NCBI GenBank assembly: GCA_916700875.1
Contig: CAKAKS010000067.1
Span: 2,409,409-2,473,408, forward strand
DNA length: 64,000 nucleotides
Source: Sebastes aleutianus
Lineage: Eukaryota > Chordata > Actinopteri > Perciformes > Sebastidae
Direction: 5' to 3'
Positions within the stretch are counted from its first letter, which is position 1. Each line of letters begins with the position of its first letter. Positions 24,611 to 35,357 of the stretch are shown piece after piece. The notes beneath the pieces are model-generated. The model was not told the origin of the DNA. It searched no databases and saw only the letters and a program-made list of their open reading frames with translations. The position numbers and the translations under genes are program-made.

Positions 24611-24730
24611 GTGGATACAGAGTTGGCAGGCTGCTCTGTTGGCAGTGGTTGATGGTAATGAGGCTTTGATTGGGACTGAGTGTGAGGCCTTCGAGACATG
24701 AGAGGGTCAGGCAGTGGCAGCTCTGTTGAT

Positions 24731-24762
<32 letters not shown>

Positions 24763-24950
24763 CGCACACACGCACACACACACGCACACACACACACGCA
24801 CACACCTCTGACTTCTGCAGTACCTCCCACCCCTGATCCACCCCTCCTACATGCAAACACACATCAAAGTACACGCTCCTTGACACTCCCGCACCACTCA
24901 CTCACTCACTCACACACACGCACACACACACACACACACACACACTCGCT
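24393..24950. repeat. Dense microsatellite block
   Basis: Four long tracts lie within 560 bp: (CA)n at 24393-24435, (GA)n at 24544-24611, (CA)n interrupted by CG steps at 24731-24805, and (CACT)n/(CA)n at 24896-24946. All open frames over it (24238-24438, 24353-24652, 24435-24860 and others) are repeat translations. Confidence 0.97.
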
Positions 24951-25400
24951 CACTCAAACACATGACACTCATCTGGAGCTCTTGACGTTCTGTACAGCCA
25001 CTCAGGGGAACTAACTTGCTCACATCACAGTTGGTAGCACACTTTTATACGCTTTTAAAAAACAGTAACGCTGCTCTCAAAAACACATCCACCCTCTGCG
25101 GTTTGGGCCACACATTTGCATTCTGTTTCATCATGACATGTTGACACCAACACAAGTGAACCATGCAAATTATGATCACTTTTTTTTTTTTTTGCCTTTT
25201 TAGTAACATATTTTGCTGCTAAGTGCTCACTGCTGTGGTGTTTGCTCAACTGTAGCTCCCACATATCACCTGTCAATCAAACAAACAATGTGGGTGTTAC
25301 AAAGACGTGTTTGTCTTTGGATGTTCTGCTAATTCTGTTTTGAACTTCTGAATGTGGTGCTTTCGAGTTTTTTTTCTTTATTAGTGCAATGTGCCATAAC

Positions 25401-26009
25401 TAGGGCTGTCAATCGATTGAAATATTTCATCACGATTGAACACATTATTGTCCATAGTTAATCACGATTAATCACAAATCAATCGCCTATTTTTTATCTG
25501 TTCAACATGAACCTTCAATGGAGATTTGTCAAGTATTTAATACTATTATCAACATGGGGGTGGGCAAATATGCTGCTTTATGCAAATGTATGTATATATT
25601 TATTACTAGACTTAATAACACAAAATAATTACAAATATTTTCCAGAAACCCTCACAGGTACTGCATTTAGCATAAAAAATATGCAAACAAAACTGCATGT
25701 GATTATCATAAAGTGGGCATGTCTGTAAAGGGGAGACTCGTGGGTACCCATAGAACCCATTTTCATTCACACAAGTGGAGGTCAGAGGTCAAGGGACCCT
25801 TTTGAAAATGGCCATGCCAGTTTTTCCTCACCAAATTTTACTGCAGGTTTAGAGGGTTATTTAACCTCCTTCATTGGTTGGTACCAATGGATTCCTTAGG
25901 TTTTTTAGTTTCATGTGATACCAGTATCTTCACTCTAGCTTTAAAACTGAGCCCGCTACAACCTAAAAATCGCAAGTTACGTAAATGTGTTAGCGAAATT
26001 ATTGGCATC
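25401..26009. mobile_element. TAGGGCTGTCAA element, truncated inverted copy
   Basis: Begins TAGGGCTGTCAATCGATTG and runs as the reverse complement of 30803 downward, through CATGTCTGTAAAGGGGAGAC and GGTACCAATGGATTCCTTAGG. It stops after GCGAAATTATTGGC, about 80 bp short of the other end. Confidence 0.78.
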
Positions 26010-26566
26010 ATTTTTTTTCTGCTTATCCAATCCGTGACTCAAAACTGTGATACGATCTGAACCGCTGGTTTTGTGATCCCCTAATCACAAGTCTGCCGTG
26101 TCAACACTGAAGTAACACGTTTGTGGATTATTCCTGTAAGTTGAGTATGTGATCCAGAACTACATATACAGATGGGATGGAATCTATCTCACATCATTAT
26201 TCTGGAGCACGCAGCTGTCCCTGCCAGTAAACACTGGGCGCCGATCAAACAGGCAGCGAGACGGAGTTTTAATGGGGCAGATCTGATGCGGCCAATATTG
26301 AGCCAATCAGAGCACCATAACACTGATGTTCCGACAATGCACGCCAATCGTTATCATCTGGGAGGAGAACTGGATTTCGGTTTGAGTGAGTGTATGAGAG
26401 GACGGAAGATTACTGCGGTGTGCCACCAAATTATGAGTGTGGGTTTGTGTGTAAACCGAGTGGCCGATCTGGTGTGTGGATTTGTGATTTCAAAATATTT
26501 CTCCATGTGTGCAGTTTGTGCACTTCATAGCATCCTCCCATGTCTTTGTGAGTACAATATACTGTA

Positions 26567-27493
26567 CACTGATCAGTCATAACATTAAGACCACTGACAG
26601 GTGAAGTGAATAACATTGACTATCTCGTTACAATGGCACCTGGCAGTGGGGGGGATATATTAGACAGCAAGTGAACATTTTGAACTTTGAACTTTGAGTT
26701 GGAAGCAGAAAAAATGGGCCAGCGTAAGGATGTGAGCGACTTTGACGAGGGCCAAATAGTGCTGTCTAGACGACCGGGTCAGAGCATCTCCAGAACTGCA
26801 GCTCTTGTGGGATGTTCCCGGTCTGCAGTGGTCAGAACCTACCAAAAGTGGTCCGAGGGAGGAAAACCGGTGAACCGGCGACGGGGTCAGACCCGAGGCT
26901 CGTTGATGCACGTGGGAAGCGAAGGCTGGCCCGTGTTGTCTGATCCAATAGAAGAGCTGCTGGAGCTCAAACTGCTGAAAAAGTTAATGCTGGTTCTGAT
27001 AGAAAGGTGTCAGAACACACAGTGAGGAGCAGTTTGTTGCGTATGGGGCTGCGTAGCCGCAGACCGGTCAGGGTGCACCCTGCTGACCTGTGTCCACCGT
27101 CAAAAGCGCCTACAATGGGCACATGAGCATCAGAACTGGATCACGGAGCGATGGAAGAAGGTGGCCCGGTTCTGATGAATCACGTTTTCTTTTACATCAT
27201 GTGGACGGCAACGAGTTGGAGGTGTTGACTCGGCCTCCAAATTCTCCAGATCTCAATCCAATGGAGCATCTGTGGGATGTGCTGGACAAACAAGTCCGGA
27301 TCCACGGAGGCCCCACCTCGCAACTTATACAGGACTTAAAGGATCTGCTACTGACGGGTTGGTGCCAGATACCACAGCAGACCTTCAGAGGTCTAGTGGA
27401 GTCCATGCCTCCACGGGTCAGGGCTGTTTTGGCGGCAAAAGGGGGAGCTACTCAATATTAGGCAGGTGGTCATAATGTTATGGCTGATTGGTG
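26567..27493 (+). mobile_element. Tc1-like transposon, internally deleted, with a broken transposase
   Basis: A 927-bp Tc1/mariner element between TA dinucleotides (26565-26566 and 27494-27495). Its ends are inverted repeats: CACTGATCAGTCATAACATT at the left and the complement of CACCAATCAGCCATAACATT at the right. The transposase remains in pieces. A frame at 26687-27025 carries the N-terminal helix-turn-helix region (MGQRKDVSDFDEGQIV; SRSAVVRTYQKWSEGGKP). A second at 27090-27461 carries SDESRF, with the first catalytic Asp, and then jumps from HHVDG straight to TRPPNSPDLNPMEHLWD. A normal element of this type is about 1.6 kb. The segment with the second catalytic Asp is missing and the frame shifts near 27000, so no active enzyme can be made. 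Confidence 0.9.
26687..27461 (+). pseudogene. Tc1-family transposase pseudogene
   Basis: The coding remains of the element above. The N-terminal DNA-binding part is readable from Met at 26702 or 26687 through about 26930; the frame then degenerates and stops at 27025. The C-terminal part, read in another frame from about 27100, retains SDESRF, PNSPDLNPMEHLWDVLDKQV and the conserved QTFRGLVESMPPRVRAVLA end. The middle of the DDE domain is deleted, removing the second metal-binding Asp. This is an inactive relic. Confidence 0.88.
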
Positions 27494-27605
27494 TATATCT
27501 CTATGCATGTGTGTGTTCCTTTCTAATTATTCCAGTGTAAGTGTGAACTTTGCCTGCATGTACGAGTTTACAATATTTATCCATGTGCATCCCACTGATT
27601 ACTCC

Positions 27606-27607
<2 letters not shown>

Positions 27608-27650
<43 letters not shown>
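27608..27650. repeat. (TG)n microsatellite
   Basis: A pure TG run of about 21 repeats, 115 bp downstream of the Tc1 element. Confidence 0.97.
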
Positions 27651-28477
27651 CCCTGACTGCCTTCCACAAGTCTCTCTGCTCCTCTAGAAGTGAGCTGGTG
27701 TCACTTGAAGCGATCCCACCTGTTTGACACAGAGCTCTGCTGGCTCCAACCTTCACAGAGCCCCTGAGGGCCAAACAGCTCAATTTGAGCTCCTGACAGC
27801 CCAGCACATTGCTCCCATTCACAAACAATGTCTTTCTTATACCTTTTTTTCCACCAAAAATAAGCGCATATATGCAGGTTTTTTAAACTACGGAAAAGCC
27901 CCTCTAAATAGGCGATAGGCTCCTTTCACATTGACAGTAGACGAGTGGCCTTTCTGGGTTTTTTTTTCCCTCTGGTGAGTCAAATTCGACATCACGATCA
28001 CGTCAGAAAACAGAGTATAGTAAACAGTGAAAATGTTATGTGGTTATTTCTTTTTTTTATCTGTTACTTAGTCAGTCTCTTTAAAACTAGGTGCCGACTA
28101 ATTTGGAACAATGTTCGAGCGCCCGCTTGGACAGAGACGGATGGAATTTGTGGCTGAGATGACAAAGAAAGTGCCGGAAACGGGCACAAATGTGTGTCAT
28201 GTTTCCATCACTTCGGAGCTGAAGCCGATAAATACCTGCGACTACTGCAGAGTCGTTTGTCTCGTGGAATGGATGCCGATTGTGATGTTTTTTAACTGAA
28301 GACAAAAGCAAGATGGTAGTGGGTTTTTTGTCCAGTGGGAAAGGGACTTTACCGTCCTCTGTCCTCCCTCATTCTTTTGTGTAGACCCTCATTCCCTGCT
28401 CTCTCTTTTTCCTACCTCGCAAACTACACCTCCAAAATCTAACAAAGTCTCACAGTATAGGTATTTATTGTACGGGC

Positions 28478-28734
28478 TTAAAGTGGCAGTCCGTACAATT
28501 TCAGTCCTGGTTGATTTAGAATTTCTATTTGAGTGAAAACAATGAATTGTGCTCAGAGTTTAGCAGTCTGGAGTCTTTTAGTTGATACATGTACATAGAA
28601 ATAGAATAGAAAAATTATATTTCTATGTACATGAGCTTCAAGTTTTAAGAATAGTGTGCATAGTTCCATTTTAGTGTGTATACAATGGCGAAAAACTCTA
28701 ATTATCTGAGAATGTCACCACAGACACCCAGTTC

Positions 28735-28766
<32 letters not shown>

Positions 28767-28905
28767 GCAAATATATACAGTAAATAATGCAATACTTTCA
28801 TCAGTGGGCCATAGGCTCAGTCATCATTGTGTTAACTCATTTGGCTATAGATAGTGACTTAACAGACATTTATTTAAATGAAAATCTTGGATATTGCCAC
28901 TTTAA
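28478..28905. mobile_element. TTAA-flanked MITE (AGTGGCAGT family)
   Basis: A 428-bp stretch between TTAA sites with short inverted ends AGTGGCAGT and ATTGCCACT. It contains the (AAT)n tract at 28735-28764. It is non-coding. The ends are short, so the call depends mainly on the paired TTAA and the complementary GGCA/TGCC termini. Confidence 0.65.
28735..28764. repeat. (AAT)n microsatellite
   Basis: About ten ATA/AAT repeats inside the TTAA-flanked stretch 28478-28905. Confidence 0.97.
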
Positions 28906-30080
28906 GTATGCCACACAATATCATTCTGGTAAAGGGGAAAAGAACGCTCTGGTTTGTTTGTATTTCTTTAAACCAATCACAAACGTGTTGGGCGGCGCTG
29001 AGCACAGGATGTAACGACGGTGCCCTTGCAAAATATAGGAAGGGGAGGAGAACGCTGGCTGAAACGGACGGCCACTGGCAGGCTTATACCCACAGTCTAC
29101 ATCCGTTTTTTCTTTATATATTGACAACAAAGATGAAATTAGTTTAACAAAAAATTATCTAAACTTATGGGCCAATTACTAGCTTTCAGTTGTCATTAAA
29201 GATGGCTCAGTTGTCTTCCGGTGACCATTATAATGTACACTATATGACCTAATCACCTGAGGCTTCTCAATGATCATTCCATCTGCTGATGAAGACTGTG
29301 AGATGGAGCTGAAAGCCCCAGATAAAGAAAGTGGACATTGAGTTGAGATTATTTTATGAAATTGATATTTACAGAGTAAAAAAAATAAATGTATACACTT
29401 CAACACTTTAATCCACAATGTATTTTGACATCTCACAGCTGAAATCCTCCTCCAGCTGACTACACCTCTGTCAGTCTCTGTCATTCAGTTTGTCTCCATT
29501 TTGTTTGTCTTCCACTACCCATTCCACCCATTCCCTTTCTTCCATCTTTTCTTTCTCTCTCTCTCTCTCTCCATCTCTGTGGACCTCATTACCTTCCACT
29601 CTCACACAAGAGTCACTGTTTTCCCTTCCCTGTCACCGCCACTTTGGCTAATATGATATACGGATATATTACTGGCCCCGGCCCAAGAGGCTTCCCAACC
29701 ACTCAGATGGAGGGAGGACACACCAAATGACCTGGACACCAATGGTAATGGGGACGGAGAAAGGGGAGGAAATGTATAGACTATACACTAATGGGACGTG
29801 TGTGTGTAGGAGAGAACATTTCTGTCAGTTTAGCTATATGGGATTGTTTGGCAGGTAAAATGTTAGAGGCTGCGGTGACGGAATTAATAACTGGAAAATA
29901 AACCACAAAGGTCAGAGAGTTGTCTGGAGTCTAATTAGTGTTTCCTTCACAGCTCAGGCCTGTCCTGTTCATCTGTCACTCACACAGCACATCATGTAGC
30001 TCTTTTAGGTACATCCAAGCCTTCAAAAAGTGTGGTTGATTGTTTTATCTGAATATTACAGCGTGTCCATGTGTTGTCAC

Positions 30081-30803
30081 TAGGGCTGTCAAAGTTAACG
30101 CGATAATAACACGTTAACGCAACATCGTTTTAACGCCACTAATTTCTTTAACGCATAAACGTAACTTGTAATTTTTAAGTTGTAGCGGGCTCAGTTTTTT
30201 TTAAATCTAGAGTGAAGATACTGGCATCATAAGAAAACTAATAAACCTAAGGAATCCATCGGTATCAACCATGTCATACTAGCTTATCGTGAAGGAGGCT
30301 AAATAACGCTCCAAACTTACACAACATTTTGGCGAGGAAAAACTGGCATGGCCATTTTCAAAGGGGTTTCTTGACCTCTGACCTCCAGATATGTGAATGT
30401 TCTATGGGTACCCACGAGTCTCCCCTTTACAGACATGCCCACTTTATGATAATCACGTGCAGTTCTGGGGCAAGTCATAGTCAAGTCAGCACACTGACAC
30501 ACTGACAGCTGTTGTTGCCTGTTGGGCTGCAGTTTGTCATGTTATGATTTGAGCATATTTATTATGCTAAATGCAGTACCTGTGAGGGTTTCTGGACAAT
30601 ATCTGTCATTGTTTTGTGTTGTTAATTGATTTCCAATAATAAATATATACATACATTTGCATAAAGCAGCATATTTGCCCACTGCCATGTTGATAAGAGT
30701 ATTAAATACTTGACAAATCTCCCTTTAAGGTACATTTTGAACAGGATGTGCAATTAATTTGCGATTAATCGCAATTAACTATTTTAATCGATTGACAGCC
30801 CTA
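30081..30803. mobile_element. TAGGGCTGTCAA inverted-repeat element, complete copy
   Basis: A 723-bp element with ends TAGGGCTGTCAA and TTGACAGCCCTA. Flanking 8-mers GTTGTCAC and GTTAACGC agree at five positions, a weak hAT-like duplication. Subterminal TTAACGCG and GATTAATCGC words repeat. The interior carries TCTCCCCTTTACAGACATGC. It is non-coding. Confidence 0.8.
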
Positions 30804-31309
30804 GTTAACGCACGTACCAACCTGGTGATTTAAGGGTTTCTTTCTTCACAAAGGAGGAAAGCACACACAATTCACTCAATAAAGGACGTATCAGCTGTTT
30901 GCAGTAGATATTGATCAGTGTGTCTTGGACAGATGCACTGATATTGAACGCATCACAGTCACCGCCTGATCTCTGATTCAGAGTATAGTCTAGGAAAGTT
31001 TTGTGCCAGCGTTGTGAAATGAGCAGATAATAATACAGTAAAAGTGTTGAATGAAAATATGTCTGCTACACAATGTGCTTACAACAAACACAAGATAAGC
31101 TCTGAACACACTGTACTTATTACAGTGTGTTCTCACACAGTTGCAGAGTCTTCTACTGTTTAAGGAGACTTGCTATTATGTCTGCTGCACAACTGTTCCT
31201 ACCTGATTGGCATACATTTAAAATGCCTAAATAAAATCTTGACATAAAACAAAGAAATACCTCAAAGAATGTAATTAAACTGAATTGGTAAGAAGTTGTT
31301 ATTACGTAC

Positions 31310-31553
31310 CTGAACATGTCCCCGAGTCCTTTCAGCATGCCCTTCTTGGCTTTCCCCTTCTCTTTCTCCTTCCCTCCCTCCTGCTGCTTCTTCTTCTCCT
31401 TCCCTCCCTTGTCTTTGTCTTTCTTCTTCTCCTCTTTGGTGCGATTAGTGCCGTTGACCAGGGGCTTTTCGGTGCCGGACAGCGGGGTCTGGTCGGCCAC
31501 CGTGGACACGGAGTCTCTCCCTGATCTCGAACTCTCCTCTGTGTCCTCCTCCA
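31310..31553 (-). CDS. pard3: pard3 exon: acidic-serine segment and lysine-rich region
   Basis: A 244-bp exon, phase 1 in and phase 2 out. The acceptor is CTGTCCAG and the donor TTCAG|GTACGT. It begins LEEDTEESSRSGRDSVST, passes through a variable TPLSGTEKPLVNG linker, then becomes a strongly charged Lys/Glu stretch of about 40 residues, ending GKAKKGMLKGLGDMFR. The KKGMLKGLGDMF end is invariant in vertebrate PARD3. The basic run with a short hydrophobic segment could contact acidic membrane lipids, a property described for Par-3 C-terminal regions; assigning it to these residues is inference. The open frame on this strand runs past the donor into the intron, so the exon end was set by the GTACGT donor and by phase with the next exon. 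Confidence 0.94.
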
Positions 31554-32390
31554 CTGGACAGAGGGAAAGACATGCAAGGAGAGGGACACAGAAAGAAACA
31601 TGGGGGGAGAATGGAGAACATATTCATATCTTCTTACACATATGACAATCCATAAGCCTAATAAAGGAAAATCTATAAGTCTCATAAATGTGCAATTATG
31701 TCTCTAAGCGCAAAAAAAGGGGCTTACTATAATTTAATTACATATTAGAGATAGTAATCTTTAGAGACCATTCGACACTGACTCTTAGAAAATGAAGAAA
31801 ATGAGGATTTGATGGTATTATGGCATGTAACTCAAAACCAAAATATGAGATTCACTTCAGAAAGAAAACATTATTTGGGCTTTAAAATGGATATAAAGGA
31901 TTATAGAATCAAACTCTTGAACTGGTTTCTTTTGTGGTATAATAGATTAGTGGGATGAAATACCAGCACACTGCTGTCTCGTCCCCAATTCTTATTTCAT
32001 TTTATGAGGACATGGCATTTGAAAAGTGGAAAAGAAAAAGAGGAGGTATAAGACCGCCTGTCTCTGAAACATTTGAAGTCATAAATGAAGAAGAATCAGG
32101 AACGAGACGGCATAGTGTGGGTATTTTGTCATCTTGTATGAACGCAGTGCAACATAATACAACCCATAGCTTGGAAAGAATTCACGGGTGTTCCTGTTGC
32201 TCTGGGAGATTATGAATTTTGTATTGCGGTAGGCTACCCATGAAAATAGTTATTTTAATAAACATTCCATATTGTGTCATTCACAGTTACAAGAATAATT
32301 GAATTAATCAAAGTAAGATTTAGCCGTAAAAGGATGCAAGAAGACATGTTCATGTTGTTTAGATTATCAAACGGACAACAAATCATAGAG

Positions 32391-32464
32391 GTTTATTTCT
32401 GGCTGCTAGCGTTAGCGTTAGCTGTCTTTAGCAACATGGCTAACGCTAGCAGCCAGAAACAAAC
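32391..32464. repeat. Hairpin with 26-bp arms
   Basis: The left arm GTTTATTTCTGGCTGCTAGC then GTTAGC, and the right arm GCTAACGCTAGCAGCCAGAA then ACAAAC, pair with a single mismatch across a 22-bp loop (GTTAGCTGTCTTTAGCAACATG). It is probably the end region of a mobile element; the following GTTTGTTTCTTCGCTGGTC is a third, diverged arm. Confidence 0.92.
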
Positions 32465-32649
32465 ATAGATGTTTGTTTCTTCGCTGGTCTTGGCTATTGT
32501 CCAAAGCAAGAAACAACCGTACAAATCCCAATTGGAACTATAAACCCCAATCTCAGTATTATAAGGCAGAGTAAAACTAATACAAATTTGAGCCTTCATT
32601 TTTCCCGCTTATAAGGAACCAATCCAAATGCAGATGGTGTCATTATTCG

Positions 32650-32779
32650 CGGCTTTCCAATGTGGATGCATGAGAAATGGAGATCCATCCTTTGAGTCAC
32701 ACAGTCTTCTGCAGTCTCACAGGCTACACGACACGCCCATTTCACTACCCAACACACCCCCTGACATAACTTCTGATAG
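32650..32779. repeat. Leader sequence of minisatellite A
   Basis: CGGCTTTCCAATGTGGATGC, ATGAGAAATGGAGATCCATC, CAGTCTCACAGGCTACACGA and CCCATTTCACTACCCAACAC also occur, with few changes, immediately before minisatellite B (35233-35357). The two arrays therefore belong to copies of one element, not to independent expansions. Confidence 0.88.
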
Positions 32780-33070
32780 TTTTTGTACCTAAGCCTAACC
32801 AAGTAGTTTTTGTGAATAAACATAACCAAGTAGTTGTTGTGCCGAAACCTAACCAAGTAGTTTTTGTGCCGAAACCTAACCAAGTAGTGTTGGCGCCTAA
32901 CCAAGACATTTTTGTGCCTAAACTTAACCAAGTAGTTTTTGTGCCTAAACCTTAACAAGTAGTTTTTGTTTCTAAACCTAACCAAGTAGTTTTGGCACCT
33001 TACCAAGACGTTTTTTATGCCTAAACATAACCAAGTATTTTTGTGCCTAAATCTAAACAAGTATTTTTCA
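32780..33070. repeat. Minisatellite A, 27-bp unit
   Basis: About ten copies of a unit like CCTAACCAAGTAGTTTTTG plus TGCCTAAA (27 bp), with some units shortened to an 'accttaccaagac' form. Because 27 is a multiple of three, the array stays open in several frames; the 32596-33060 minus frame is an artefact. Confidence 0.93.
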
Positions 33071-33632
33071 TTATTCTGTCGTCATTATATTGTGCAAACA
33101 ACATTTACTTCATAATAATAAATCAAAACAAAAAAAGTGTCTATTGACACTTTAAGATGTCTCATATTGACTGTGTGCATTTGACATCTAATGCAGTGAA
33201 TAGCTACATCCTGAGTCAGCGGTATGCCATTGCCACAAGCAGTAATACAATCAGCTGCCAGATATTGAGCATTAGTCAGAATGCTGTCACTCCCATGCAC
33301 GAGTATGGAAGCCACATCCAAGTTTTAGTGGCCGGCACATTAACAGTTTCAATATCACTCCGTGTTATTGTTTATCATTGTTGTGTTAATGTCATCTCAG
33401 TAACCCAGAATGCATTGTCACTGAAGCACCATTGTACAATTTCATATATCAGACATGTTCCAGAAATTATAGAGTGACTGAAGTTGAAGTTCCTTGCTGA
33501 AGGACACTGACAGGACTCCCAACTGCTGACGGATATGATACTTTTGTTCGTTTTGGGCTCAAACCTGTAATCTTTCAGAAACGGGACAGTCTTGTGAACT
33601 GTCGTCCGATATGTAAATGTTGGATATCTTAC

Positions 33633-33863
33633 ATGTCTCCATGCCCTCATCGTCTTCTTCCGTCGCAGCTGGTCTGTCGTAGGATTTGTCGATAGCTGCT
33701 CTGAAGCTCTCGTTGCAGCCCCGCCCCCTGATGATACGGGGGCGTGGTCTGTGGAAGGGGAGGTCCCCGTTGAGGGTTACCTCGGCAACAGCCGTCTGGA
33801 GGCTCTCGAGGGAGCTGGACTTCTTTAAGCCTAGTGATGGTCCCACATCCTTTGTGGAAGAAC
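33633..33863 (-). CDS. pard3: pard3 exon: atypical PKC substrate and binding segment
   Basis: A 231-bp symmetric exon (phase 1-1). The acceptor is CCCATCAG and the donor ACAT|GTAAGA. It encodes DVGPSLGLKKSSSLESLQ, then TAVAEVTLNGDLPFHRPRP, RIIRGRGCNESFRAAIDKSYD and an acidic EEDDEGME end. In mammalian PARD3 the serine in the KKSSSLESLQ motif is the well-known aPKC phosphorylation site that controls release of aPKC from Par-3. The motif is intact here. The exon is almost identical to mammals over about 60 residues, the most conserved stretch in the window. Being a multiple of three and symmetric, it could be a cassette exon; mammalian transcripts lacking the aPKC-binding region are known. Confidence 0.96.
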
Positions 33864-35232
33864 CTGATGGGACGATACAGAGATATGTACTGTAGGAAAA
33901 TAAAACAACAATTTATGACAATGATGGCCCATCAATACCTTATCCTAATACTGCATACTGTAGTATCCAATGATGAACTTCAGTCCAATTCTATTCTACA
34001 CCAATTACAGCTAACCAGCTACTAGGTCATTCTTATTAACTTCAAATAGCAGAGAAGGGAGGCAAATCTAAATTTTCTCAAGAAATTCCTCTTGGGAATG
34101 GAGCAAAATATGTGCAGTACAGCAACAATGCAGTAAAAAAGTACTGGAAGTATGTACAACTATGGCCAACATTTTAAGCAATCAATAAGCATATAATTAT
34201 AGTGAAAGGTTGTCCCAATTTTTGGGCTCATTTATTATTATCCGTTTCCTTCTAATATTTTTTATTACATTAAGAAGATAGACCAAAAGCCTAAAATGTA
34301 GATTCACTTCTGTTATTCTATTTCTACACAACGTGCAACACCCTTCGTCCCATCTTTTGGTGCAGTAATAAATAACAAAATCAATATGAACACATTGACC
34401 TTGGCTGTGTTACATTTTTCTCAAGGATAAAGGATGATGTAGTGCAAGAGAAGCAACATGATCATGAGAGTTATGTTGCAATATGACTTAACAGGATGAT
34501 TTAAGAGGATGGATTGAGAGGATGAGAGACTTTCTTTCAACATAAAAGACTGACTAAGCAATATGACACATATTTCACAACGAGCCACTTCCTGCCAATT
34601 CCAAATGACCAGCAACTTTAAAGCTGTCCAAGTATGACCTCAGAGTCTTCACTGCCGAGTCATTTTAGTGCATTTTTATTTTTGTGGTGGATTTAGGGAT
34701 TTGCTCCAGCCAACCTCACAGTGACCCTCAAGGTGAATGTCCACTGAAAATGCCATTAGCACATGCGGTAAGTGCGATGGCAACAACGCAGAACTGGGAA
34801 ATAAACCACATCATTCTCAGGCTGCATACTCTAGCTTTCTTTTTGTACCACATTTTTGTTTTTTTAACTGTAGAAGAGATCTCTGGCTAACAATACTAAT
34901 ACTACAACACCATTTCAGAGACACTAAGAAGCACTCAGAAAGGTTTATTCCAAGCTTCCATTATGCATACGTGTCTGGCAAAAGTAGACTGGATGCATAG
35001 AATAAACAAAACGTAAAAAATGAGGCACAGCCAATGTCAGTCTCGCATTATGACTCCTGCTGCCGGTGAACAATAAAATCATTATTTATATTTAAAACCA
35101 GCTATGTATCAGTAATTACACACTATGTTCAGACTGCAGGCAAATCAGTATTGTTTCTCAAATCAGATCTTTAAGACGGACTGTCCACACTCTTATTTGC
35201 AAGAGATCAGATTTTTGTGGCAAGACATGACA

Positions 35233-35357
35233 CGGCTTTCCAACGTGGATGCATGAGAAATGGAGATCCATCCTTTGAGAAGGATCTTTCTGCAGTCTCA
35301 CAGGCTACACGACACGCCCATTTCACTACACAACACAACCCCTGACATAATATCTGA
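35233..35357. repeat. Leader sequence of minisatellite B
   Basis: CGGCTTTCCAACGTGGATGC through GGCTACACGACACGCCCATT and CCTGACATAATATCTGATAG is the same leader as before minisatellite A, in the same orientation. Differences include AGAAGGATCTT in place of TCACACAGTCTT. Confidence 0.88.

Larger units (their letters stand above)
18894..31309. other. pard3 intron, 12.4 kb
   Basis: The largest intron between visible exons. It holds TTAA-type elements (20236-20794, 28478-28905), a repeat at 23673-24104, a dense microsatellite block at 24393-24950, two copies of the TAGGGCTGTCAA repeat (25401-26009, 30081-30803), a Tc1 element (26567-27493) and a cruciform-prone inverted repeat (22227-22357). The interval 19560-20230 is purine-rich (GAAA/GAGA) low-complexity sequence. 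The remaining parts of 22358-23672 and 28906-30080 show nothing recognisable. Confidence 0.6.

Noticed and set aside
28111..28299. Short Cys-containing frame (TCDYCRVVC) that could suggest a zinc-binding protein
   Set aside because: Only 62 codons, one Cys pair, no further ligands and no splice support.
32780..33070. CCTAAACCTAACC resembling telomeric CCCTAA repeats
   Set aside because: The unit is 27 bp, with a long non-telomeric part, and the locus is inside a gene; there is no run of pure CCCTAA hexamers.
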